Below are positions 31,050 to 37,719 of a stretch of DNA of 53,509 nucleotides, in pieces (the first letter of the stretch is position 1; each line of letters starts with the position of its first letter). The position numbers and the translations under genes were made by a program. Under the pieces are notes generated by a model. It was not told the origin of the DNA, did not search any database, and was given only the letters and a program-made list of their open reading frames with translations. Source of the DNA: Oscillospiraceae bacterium (GTDB lineage Bacteria; Bacillota; Clostridia; Oscillospirales; Oscillospiraceae); assembly GCA_017445385.1 (NCBI GenBank), contig JAFSUG010000005.1:1-53509 (forward strand). The letters run 5' to 3'.

Positions 31050-31277
31050 ATGAAGGCGGAATATAAGGAACTATACGAAAAATTCGGACTGAACGTTGTT
31101 TACTACCGCAAGCGCAAGCGGCTGACACAGTTGCAGCTCGCAGAGCTTGCCGATATTGACCGCAGCCACGTCAGCGCCATTGAACTCGGTCGCGTCGGTG
31201 TTTCCTTTGACGTGATTTTCAAGCTCTGCGAGGTATTGGAGGTCTCACCGAAGGAATTGTTTGATTTCAGAGATTAA
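31050..31277 (+). CDS. XRE-family transcriptional regulator, 75 aa
   Basis: A single HTH_3 domain: NVVYYRKRKRLTQLQLAELADIDRSHVSAIELGRVGVSFDVIFKLCEVLEVSPKELFDF. The recognition helix is in SHVSAIE. The start MKAEYKELYE at 31050 has gaggtgagg just ahead; the frame is open to 30972 without a site. It is divergent from the lipoprotein gene and is followed by a terminator at 31276-31305, then the RAYT gene. It is probably a local repressor acting on the inverted repeats at 30923-30978. Confidence 0.85.
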   Translation: MKAEYKELYEKFGLNVVYYRKRKRLTQLQLAELADIDRSHVSAIELGRVGVSFDVIFKLCEVLEVSPKELFDFRD

Positions 31278-31305
31278 AAGCAGACGCGATTGCGTCTGCT
31301 TTTTT
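31276..31305 (+). terminator. Terminator of the XRE gene
   Basis: Stem aagcagacgc / gcgtctgctt with a gatt loop and a run of T, overlapping the stop codon. Confidence 0.88.
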
Positions 31306-31435
31306 GAAAGGGAACGATATGGAATTAGCGAAGAGAAAACCAAACCGTTTGGAAGCGTTCGATTATGCCTCTGACGGCACTTATTTCATCACCATCTGTA
31401 CAGAAAACCGGAAATGTATCTTATCACGCATTACC

Positions 31436-31459
31436 GTAGGGGCGACCATCGGTCGCCCG
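31436..31459. repeat. REP-like palindrome 2, inside the RAYT gene
   Basis: gtaggggcgaccatcggtcg followed by cccg, differing from REP 1 (30297-30320) by one base. It is in frame and encodes VGATIGRP. Confidence 0.88.
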
Positions 31460-31599
31460 CCCGAAGTCGCACCTACCAAAATCGGGCAATGTGTAAACGA
31501 TGCGATTATTTCCATTTCCTCACATTATGCCGGCGTTTTTGTTGACCGATATGTTATCATGCCGAACCCCGTGCATTTGCTGCTGCGGATTGATAACGG

Positions 31600-31623
31600 C
31601 GGGCGGCCAATGGCCGCCCCTAC
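31600..31623. repeat. REP-like palindrome 3, inside the RAYT gene, inverted
   Basis: Reverse complement of the REP type (cgggcggccaatggccgccc then ctac), with gg/cc substitutions on both arms that keep the stem paired. It is in frame and encodes GRPMAAPT. Confidence 0.85.
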
Positions 31624-31805
31624 GGTCAGCAGAATAATAAACCATACAAAAGGATTTGTTTCCAAGCAATGCGGTATATCTGTTTGGCAAAAGGGATTCT
31701 ACGACCATATCATCCGCGATGAGCGCGATTATCTGATTCGCGCGAAATACATTGAGGACAACCCGGCAAAATGGATGGAAGACGATTACTATAGCAGCGA
31801 AGCAT

Positions 31806-31838
31806 AAAAAAGCAACGGTCGATGACCGTTGCTTTTTT
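31806..31838. terminator. Bidirectional terminator
   Basis: Stem aaaaaagcaacggtc / gaccgttgctttttt with loop gat, shared by the RAYT gene and the convergent operon at 31837-36916. Confidence 0.93.
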
Positions 31839-32715
31839 ATGCTTGAATCTGCTTTATCATATCTTCGCCGAGGTCATGGAGGAAGCGCAGCGCAGAAATG
31901 CGCATGGTCTGCGGAATCGTGTGATACGTGACGTGCGTTTCAAAATTCCAGTTGCCGTTATAGCCGATTTTCTTGATCTCCGGCAGAATCTTCTTCCATG
32001 GCACATTGCCAAAATACGGGAAAAAGTGATCGTCAAACACTGCCTTGTTATCATGCACGTGCGTTACGCGCAAATATGGTGCGATCTGATGCAGCGATGC
32101 AGCCTGATCCAGCCCCATTTTGTTGGCATGGCCGAAGTCCCAGCAGATGCCGAAAATCGGATCGTTCAGCGTTTCCATCAGCCAGCAAAGATCGTCCGCA
32201 TTGCAGCCGAAATAGCGCATTCCGCCGGTAAAGAGGTTTTCCGCGGCGATTTTTGCACCGCAGCGCGATGCAATCTCACCAAGCTCCCCATAGAGCTTTT
32301 TCAGAAACTCCTTTGTGCGCGCCTTATTGTAGCCGAGCGAATCGGCAAGCGAGAGCGGATGCGTAACCACCCACGGGCAATCGCCGAGGATCGCGGACGC
32401 TTCCACGCTCCGATGCAGATATTCCATATCCGCCGCAACGTCCAGGCTGTTTTCATCTGCAATATAAAACCAATGCGCATGCGTCTGCTCAATCGTTACG
32501 CCGCAAGCATCTGCAACCTCGCGCATCTGCTTTGCCCAGTCGCGCCAGTTATCTTTCGCAAGCGGGCGGCTGAATTTTGCCGCCTTCGCAAAGTTAAAAT
32601 CCACGTATTGGAACCCTGCTTCCGCCGCCTGACGGATACCTGCCGCAGCATCGAAAACCTGACCTTCCGGCGTAATTTGCAGCTCTGTTGCGCAAGTTGA
32701 AATGGATAGCTTCAT
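31837..32715 (-). CDS. Sugar phosphate isomerase/epimerase family TIM-barrel protein
   Basis: A 292-residue protein of the AP_endonuc_2 (xylose isomerase-like TIM barrel) superfamily. Residues that could bind metal lie in IAAENLF (Glu), CWDFGHANKMG (Asp, His), VTHVHDN (His, His, Asp) and WNFETHV (Glu). The family includes sugar and inositol epimerases and hydroxypyruvate isomerases; the substrate is not determinable here. It is last in the operon. Its ATG overlaps the cinA stop (ATGA, 32712-32715) and it ends at the shared terminator at 31806-31838. Confidence 0.82.
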   Translation of the reverse strand: MKLSISTCATELQITPEGQVFDAAAGIRQAAEAGFQYVDFNFAKAAKFSRPLAKDNWRDWAKQMREVADACGVTIEQTHAHWFYIADENSLDVAADMEYLHRSVEASAILGDCPWVVTHPLSLADSLGYNKARTKEFLKKLYGELGEIASRCGAKIAAENLFTGGMRYFGCNADDLCWLMETLNDPIFGICWDFGHANKMGLDQAASLHQIAPYLRVTHVHDNKAVFDDHFFPYFGNVPWKKILPEIKKIGYNGNWNFETHVTYHTIPQTMRISALRFLHDLGEDMIKQIQA

Positions 32716-33191
32716 TGTTTGATCTCACCTAAAAATTCTATAATTTCCGTCAGCAAGGCTTCTGCGGCAGCTGCGCGAATCTGCGCGCGGTCGCCGGAAA
32801 AATGATGTTCCTTGCAAACCGTTTTGCCGTTTCCGCTTATGGCGGTAAATACGAGCCCGACCGGCTTTCCGCTGCCGTCGCCATCCGGTCCGGCAAGACC
32901 TGTAACCGATGCGCCGATATCCGCGCCGATCGCGCGGATCGCGCCTTGCGCCATCGCCTGCGCCGTCTGCTCCGATACCGCGCCGAACTGCTCCAAAACG
33001 TCCGCAGGGACGCCCAAAAGCGCGTTTTTCACGCCGTTCGTGTAAGAAATCACGCCGCCGAGATATGATTTCGAGCTGCCGGGAATCGCCGTGAGCCATT
33101 CGCCGACCATGCCGCCCGTGCAGCTTTCGGCGGTTGCGAGCGTTTTCCCATGCGCCTGCAGCGCGATCAGCGCGTCATTCGCCGTTTTCAT
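32712..33191 (-). CDS. CinA C-terminal domain protein (nicotinamide-nucleotide amidase type)
   Basis: A 159-residue protein consisting only of the CinA C-terminal (PncC) domain: TLATAESCTGGMVGEWLTAIPGSS with the catalytic Ser region, YLGGVISYTNGVKNALLGV, and VTGLAGPDGDGSGKPVGLV. PncC domains deamidate nicotinamide mononucleotide to nicotinate mononucleotide in pyridine nucleotide recycling. The N-terminal COG1058 domain of full CinA is missing, so this is the stand-alone form. The start at 33191 lies 17 bp inside the thiI gene, with aaggtg ahead; the frame is open to 33233. Confidence 0.9.
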   Translation of the reverse strand: MKTANDALIALQAHGKTLATAESCTGGMVGEWLTAIPGSSKSYLGGVISYTNGVKNALLGVPADVLEQFGAVSEQTAQAMAQGAIRAIGADIGASVTGLAGPDGDGSGKPVGLVFTAISGNGKTVCKEHHFSGDRAQIRAAAAEALLTEIIEFLGEIKQ

Positions 33192-34362
33192 AACGAATCT
33201 GCACCTTTTCCGTATTTTCAAGCGCACGCGCAATCAGCGCGTCCACATCGAGCTTTTCCTCAACGGCTTCCACCTGCGCAAGGACGGGTTTCGTTTTCGG
33301 ATGGCGCGGCGTAAAGACCGTACAGCAATCCTCATACGGCAGAATCGAGGTATCGAGCGTGCCGATCTTACGCGCAACGCGGACGATCTCCTCTTTATCC
33401 ATACCGATCAGCGGATGGAACATCGGAAGATCCACAACCGCGCCGGTGCACGCCATCGCCTGCATAGTCTGACTTGCAACCTGACCGAGGTTTTCGCCTG
33501 TGACCAAGCAGCCGCAGCCGTGATCGAGGGCGATTTTCTGCGCAATGCGCATCATAAACCGGCGCATGATGATCGTGAAATACTCCTCGGGGCAGTTATC
33601 GCGGATCGCCTCCTGGATCTCCGTGAAGCCGACAATGTCAACCGTCATTCTGCCGGTGTATTTTGCCATCAGATGCGCAAGCTCCAGCACCTTTTCCTTT
33701 GCGCGGAGCGAGGTGTACGGATACGAGAAAAAGTGGACGCACTCGATCTCAACGCCGCGCTTTGCGATCATATAGCCGGCGACCGGCGAATCGATGCCGC
33801 CCGAGAGCAGCACCGCTGCTCTGCCGCCAACACCCGTGGGCAGTCCGCCTGCGCCCGGCACTGCCGGGCCGTGGATATAGGCGGCATAGTCGCGGATCTC
33901 GACGTTTACGAGATACGCCGGGTTATGCACGTCCACGCGCACGTGCGGATACGCCTCCGCGATCCTGCCGCCAATCTCCTGCGAGATCTGGATCGAGCCG
34001 AGCGGGAACGATTTATCCGAGCGCTTCGATTCCACCTTGAAGCTTTCGCTTGCGGCGATCTCATCGCCGAGATAATCAATAATCGCGTCGTAAATCGCAT
34101 CGAGATTTTTTTCCGCCGAGCGGCAGCGGCACATCGACGCGACGCCAAACACCGCGCCGCAGGCATCCCACGCGCCATCGAGATCGCAATCGTCCGACTG
34201 CGGCTCCACGTAGACCGTGGACTGCACGATATAAACGCGGAAGTCACCGAACGGACGAAGCCGGCGGCGGACGTTCTGCTTGAGCTTATTTTCAAACGTG
34301 AAGCGGTTTTGTCCCTTGAGGACGATCTCACCGAGCTTCAGCAAAAAGATTTCCGTTTTCAT
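33175..34362 (-). CDS. thiI: tRNA 4-thiouridine synthase ThiI (short form)
   Basis: A 395-residue protein. An N-terminal ferredoxin-like and THUMP region (LLKLGEIVLKGQNRFTFENKL at the start) leads to the PP-loop ATP pyrophosphatase motif LLSGGIDSPVAGY (about 183-195), then VTGENLGQVASQT and DCCTVFTPRHP. It activates U8 of tRNA for thiolation. The C-terminal rhodanese domain of enterobacterial ThiI is absent, as is common in Bacillota, where a dedicated cysteine desulfurase supplies sulfur. The start overlaps the comM stop (ATGA, 34359-34362). Confidence 0.94.
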   Translation of the reverse strand: MKTEIFLLKLGEIVLKGQNRFTFENKLKQNVRRRLRPFGDFRVYIVQSTVYVEPQSDDCDLDGAWDACGAVFGVASMCRCRSAEKNLDAIYDAIIDYLGDEIAASESFKVESKRSDKSFPLGSIQISQEIGGRIAEAYPHVRVDVHNPAYLVNVEIRDYAAYIHGPAVPGAGGLPTGVGGRAAVLLSGGIDSPVAGYMIAKRGVEIECVHFFSYPYTSLRAKEKVLELAHLMAKYTGRMTVDIVGFTEIQEAIRDNCPEEYFTIIMRRFMMRIAQKIALDHGCGCLVTGENLGQVASQTMQAMACTGAVVDLPMFHPLIGMDKEEIVRVARKIGTLDTSILPYEDCCTVFTPRHPKTKPVLAQVEAVEEKLDVDALIARALENTEKVQIRYENGE

Positions 34363-35876
34363 TGCGTTTGTTCTCCAATCCGAAAGGTTCGATACTGCAC
34401 CGCTTCCGCGATATGCGCCGCCTCAATGCGGTCGCTTCCGGCAAGGTCGGCAATCGTGCGCGCAACGCGCAGAACGCGGTCGTAGCTTCGCGCCGTCATG
34501 CCGAGGCTTTCAAACGCCTGCCGCAGCAGCGTTTCGCCGCGCTCATCAAGCGCGCACCATTCGCGGATCTGCCGCGTTGTCATCTGCGCGTTGCAGGCTT
34601 CATCCGTAAAGCGCTTTTGCTGAATGGCTCTCGCCGCGTCCACACGCGCTTTCACGCTTGCAGACGGCTCCGCCGGACGGCGGCTTTTCAGCTCGTCAAA
34701 CGGCACGGCAGGCACCTCCACGATCAGGTCGATGCGGTCAAGCAGGGGTCCTGAAATCCTGCCGAGGTACTGATCCACTTCCCTCTGCGTGCAGGTGCAG
34801 CGTCCGGAGGGATCGCCGTACCAGCCGCAGCGGCAGGGGTTCATCGCGCAGACGAGCATGAAGCGGCTCGGATAGCGCACCGTTCCGCTGACGCGCGAAA
34901 TGGTCACCGCGCCGTCCTCAAGCGGCTGGCGCAGAACCTCCAGCGTATCGCGGCGAAATTCCGGCAGCTCGTCCAAAAACAGAACGCCGTTGTGCGCAAG
35001 CGAAATTTCGCCCGGACGCGGTACGGTTCCGCCGCCGGCAAGACCGGGCGCGGAAATTGTATGATGCGGGCTGCGGAACGGGCGGACCTGCACAAGCGGC
35101 TCGCCCGGCTGCAGCTTGCCGGCAACGGAATGGATCTTCGTTGCTTCAAGCGATTCCTCGCGCGTCATATCCGGCAGGATGGACGGCAGGCGCTTTGCAA
35201 GCATGCTCTTGCCGGAACCCGGAGGGCCGACAAGGAGAATATTGTGTCCGCCAGCAGCGGCAATCTCAAGCGCGCGCTTGACGTTCTCCTGCCCTTTCAC
35301 GTCGGAAAAATCGGGCAGATTTGCCGTTTGACGGCTCGGTACCCACGGCTTTGCCGGTTCAATCGGCTCTGCGCCGGAAAGGTGCGCCGCAAGCTGCCGC
35401 ACGGATTTTACGCCGTAAACGGTCAGTCCCGTTGCAAGCGTTGCTTCGGCGGCGTTTTCCGCAGGAACGTAAAGCTCCGTAACGCCGAGCTTTTCCGCTT
35501 CCAGCGCCATCGGCAAAACGCCCGGCACGGCGCGCAGCTCGCCCTCCAAGCCGAGTTCGCCCAAAAACGCGGCATGTTCGCCCGGCAGCTTGATCGCATC
35601 GGACGCGGCAAGCACGCTGAGCAGGATCGGCAGATCATAAAGGCTGCCGCTCTTTTTCTGATCGGCAGGCGCAAGGTTCAGCGTAATGCGGCTGACCGGA
35701 AATTTGAAGCCGCTGCTTTTCACGGCGGCACGGACGCGGTCGCGCGCCTCACGGACGGCGGCATCCGGCAGACCGACAACGTCGAAGCTCGGAAGTCCGC
35801 TTGCGATAAAGCACTCGATCAAAACCGAGTACGCCCGAATGCCTTCTAAGCCGAAGGATTTTACACTTGCAATCAT
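34359..35876 (-). CDS. comM: ComM/YifB family Mg-chelatase-like AAA+ ATPase
   Basis: A 505-residue protein. The N-terminal domain (VLIECFIASGLPSFDVVGLPDAAVREARDRVRAA) is followed by the AAA+ core with Walker A LLVGPPGSGKSML (about 214-226), RPFRSPHHTISAPGL, sensor FLDELPEF (Walker B, about 300) and AMNPCRCGWYGD, and then the C-terminal Mg_chelatase_C helices. ComM is a hexameric helicase that promotes branch migration during natural transformation. It is coupled at both ends by 4-bp overlaps with the acyltransferase gene and thiI. Confidence 0.94.
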   Translation of the reverse strand: MIASVKSFGLEGIRAYSVLIECFIASGLPSFDVVGLPDAAVREARDRVRAAVKSSGFKFPVSRITLNLAPADQKKSGSLYDLPILLSVLAASDAIKLPGEHAAFLGELGLEGELRAVPGVLPMALEAEKLGVTELYVPAENAAEATLATGLTVYGVKSVRQLAAHLSGAEPIEPAKPWVPSRQTANLPDFSDVKGQENVKRALEIAAAGGHNILLVGPPGSGKSMLAKRLPSILPDMTREESLEATKIHSVAGKLQPGEPLVQVRPFRSPHHTISAPGLAGGGTVPRPGEISLAHNGVLFLDELPEFRRDTLEVLRQPLEDGAVTISRVSGTVRYPSRFMLVCAMNPCRCGWYGDPSGRCTCTQREVDQYLGRISGPLLDRIDLIVEVPAVPFDELKSRRPAEPSASVKARVDAARAIQQKRFTDEACNAQMTTRQIREWCALDERGETLLRQAFESLGMTARSYDRVLRVARTIADLAGSDRIEAAHIAEAVQYRTFRIGEQTQ

Positions 35877-36916
35877 ACGCTTTCTCTCTTTTTCAAATGT
35901 ATCAGCGCCGTAACGCCCTTTGCCGCATAGCAGAGAACCGCCGCAAACAAAACGCTGACAGCGATTGCGGCAAGCCAGTAAAGGTTCTTTTCGGCAACGC
36001 CGCGCGATTTGATGAAATACTCGTAGCCTTCAAACACGGTCACGTGCGCGAGGTACAGTTCCAGCGAATGCTTTCCCACGAACGTGAAAAAGCGCACGAT
36101 GGCTTTTCCGGCGCGGAATTTTGAAAGCGCCATGCCAAGCAGCGAAAGCAGCAGGCACAGCCCGGGAACGATCAAAAGAAACGGATACCAATACAGGCCG
36201 CAGCTTGAGAGCTGATCCTTGAAGCGCAGCCGGAAGAAGACGAGCGCTGCCGCGCCGATCGCAAGCGCGGCGAGCATTGCGGCGGCGCGTTTTCCGCCGA
36301 ACGCAGAATGCGCTGGGTCGCTTTGGCTTGTATACTTGCCCACGCAAAGTCCAAGGAAGTAAATCGGCAGGCGCGTAACGAGGATCACCCAACCGGAATT
36401 CCACCAAAATGCCGTACTCGCTAAGACAAGCAGCGCAATCGCAAGCGCCGGCTGCCACGGTTTTTTCATTGCGTTCACCGCCGCGTAGAGCAAGGGCGTC
36501 AGCAAATAAAAGAGCCAGATCGCGCTCATGTACCAGTTGAACGAAAAGTCCGGATTTGCGAAATATTCCACAAAGAATATGTTTCCAATGATTGAAAACA
36601 CGTTAAACTGCGTATTCAGGCTCTTCGTAAGCAGCCAAATCGGCAGAAACACGTAAAACGTCGGCAGGATTCTTGCGCAGCGGCGTTTGAAAAAACGCCA
36701 TGCGTCGCCGTCTTTCGAAAGCGAATACCAGCAGCCGATGCCGGAAGCGAAGAACATGATATCCACGCCGCCGTAGCCGAAGGCTTTGACCGCTGTAACC
36801 GCCGCGCCGAAATGCACACCGCTGTGGAACAGCATGATCCACAAAATCGCTACGCCCATCCAGACGCTTCTGTATTGCAGAATATCCCGATCCGTATAGG
36901 ATTTCATTGCTTTCAT
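35873..36916 (-). CDS. Membrane acyltransferase, acyltransferase-3 family
   Basis: About 347 residues with roughly ten membrane helices. The N-terminal RSVWMGVAILWIMLFHSGVHFG includes the catalytic-type His of acyltransferase-3 (OatA/WecH-like) proteins, followed by GGVDIMFFASGIG and KRRCARILPTFYVFLPIW. Such enzymes O-acetylate surface sugars or peptidoglycan. Three in-frame ATGs (36922, 36916, 36907) are possible; 36916 is preferred because gagag is eight bases ahead. It is the first gene of the five-gene operon under the promoter at 36962-36990, and its stop overlaps the comM start. Confidence 0.85.
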   Translation of the reverse strand: MKAMKSYTDRDILQYRSVWMGVAILWIMLFHSGVHFGAAVTAVKAFGYGGVDIMFFASGIGCWYSLSKDGDAWRFFKRRCARILPTFYVFLPIWLLTKSLNTQFNVFSIIGNIFFVEYFANPDFSFNWYMSAIWLFYLLTPLLYAAVNAMKKPWQPALAIALLVLASTAFWWNSGWVILVTRLPIYFLGLCVGKYTSQSDPAHSAFGGKRAAAMLAALAIGAAALVFFRLRFKDQLSSCGLYWYPFLLIVPGLCLLLSLLGMALSKFRAGKAIVRFFTFVGKHSLELYLAHVTVFEGYEYFIKSRGVAEKNLYWLAAIAVSVLFAAVLCYAAKGVTALIHLKKRESV

Positions 36917-36961
36917 TCGCATTTCTCTCAATTCTGAAACGTTTTTGAAAAATCCGCATAT

Positions 36962-36990
36962 ATCATACACGATTCCGCCGCAAAATACAA
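36962..36990 (-). promoter_or_regulatory. Promoter of the acyltransferase-comM-thiI-cinA operon
   Basis: Minus strand TTGTAT (36985-36990), 17 bp, TATGAT (36962-36967). Confidence 0.6.
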
Positions 36991-37000
36991 TCTTTTCTCT

Positions 37001-37029
37001 TTGACCTTACGCTCTAATCGCGCTATACT
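37001..37029 (+). promoter_or_regulatory. Promoter of the Nudix gene
   Basis: TTGACC (37001-37006), 17 bp, TATACT (37024-37029), divergent from the operon promoter at 36962-36990. Confidence 0.7.
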
Positions 37030-37049
37030 TTCTTTGAGGAAGTGATTTG

Positions 37050-37598
37050 GTGGAAATTTTTGATTTATACACAAAAGACCGTGAAAAGACGGAAAAAACG
37101 ATGCTGCGCGGAACGCCTGTTCCAAGCGGCTTTTACCGCGTTGTCGTCCAGGTGTGTATTTTTAACAGCGATGGGCAGATGCTGATTCAGCGGCGTCAGC
37201 CGTTCAAGTTCGGTTTTTCGGGTTATTGGGATTTTTCGGCAGCCGGCAGCGTTGTATCCGGCGAAACGAGCGCGCAGGCAGCAAGCCGCGAGCTGATGGA
37301 AGAGCTGGGGATTGCCGTATCGTTTGAAAACGAACGCCCTTCGCTTTCCTATACCTTCGCAACCGGGTTCTGCGATACCTACTGCGCGGAAAAAGACGTG
37401 GCGCTTTCGGAGCTGAAGCTCCAGCCGGAGGAGGTTGCCGAGGCGAAGTGGGCGGCGAAAGAAGAGATCCTCGCTATGATCGAAGACGGCACCTTTATCC
37501 CCTACCACCCCGCGCTGATCGAGCTGCTGTTTTTCCGCCGCACGCAAACGGTTATCCGCACGCGCCCGGACGACACGCTGCCGTCCGCCCGAAAATAA
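37050..37598 (+). CDS. Nudix hydrolase
   Basis: A 182-residue protein with a perfect Nudix box, from G to GI over GSVVSGETSAQAASRELMEE (about residues 67-89). The surrounding YRVVVQVCIFNSDGQMLIQRRQP and SGYWDFSAAG resemble the YfcD/IDI-like group of Nudix enzymes that hydrolyse nucleoside diphosphate derivatives. The substrate is unknown. Two adjacent start codons exist, TTG 37047 and GTG 37050. GTG is preferred because gagga at 37036-37040 lies nine bases before it and gives the common opening MEIFDLY. Confidence 0.88.
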   Translation: MEIFDLYTKDREKTEKTMLRGTPVPSGFYRVVVQVCIFNSDGQMLIQRRQPFKFGFSGYWDFSAAGSVVSGETSAQAASRELMEELGIAVSFENERPSLSYTFATGFCDTYCAEKDVALSELKLQPEEVAEAKWAAKEEILAMIEDGTFIPYHPALIELLFFRRTQTVIRTRPDDTLPSARK

Positions 37599-37629
37599 CC
37601 TTTTTCCAAAAAAATCGATCTGCTTTCTG

Positions 37630-37658
37630 TTTACATCTATCGCAAACTGTGTTATGAT
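37630..37658 (+). promoter_or_regulatory. PFOR promoter
   Basis: TTTACA (37630-37635), 17 bp, TATGAT (37653-37658). Confidence 0.6.
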
Positions 37659-37719
37659 ATACGGTGGTGAATAACGGATCGCCATGCGAGCGATCCCGAA
37701 TAATTTAGGAGGTTCATTC

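Larger units (their letters stand above)
31319..31807 (+). mobile_element. REP-associated tyrosine transposase (RAYT, IS200-like), HUH motif altered
   Basis: A 162-residue Y1-transposase-domain protein. It has the N-terminal KRKPNRLEAFDYASDGTYFITICTENR, the central VDRYVIMPNPVHLLLRID, and the C-terminal VWQKGFYDHIIRDERDYLIRAKYIEDNPAKW with the presumed catalytic Tyr in KYI..NP. RAYTs normally have MPNHVHLL, the HUH pair for metal binding; here the first His is Pro (codon ccc at 31567-31569). Catalysis is therefore doubtful. Two in-frame REP palindromes lie inside the gene, encoding VGATIGRP (31436-31459) and GGRPMAAPT (31600-31623). ATG 31319 follows ggga five bases upstream. No flanking IS ends were recognised. 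Confidence 0.85.
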
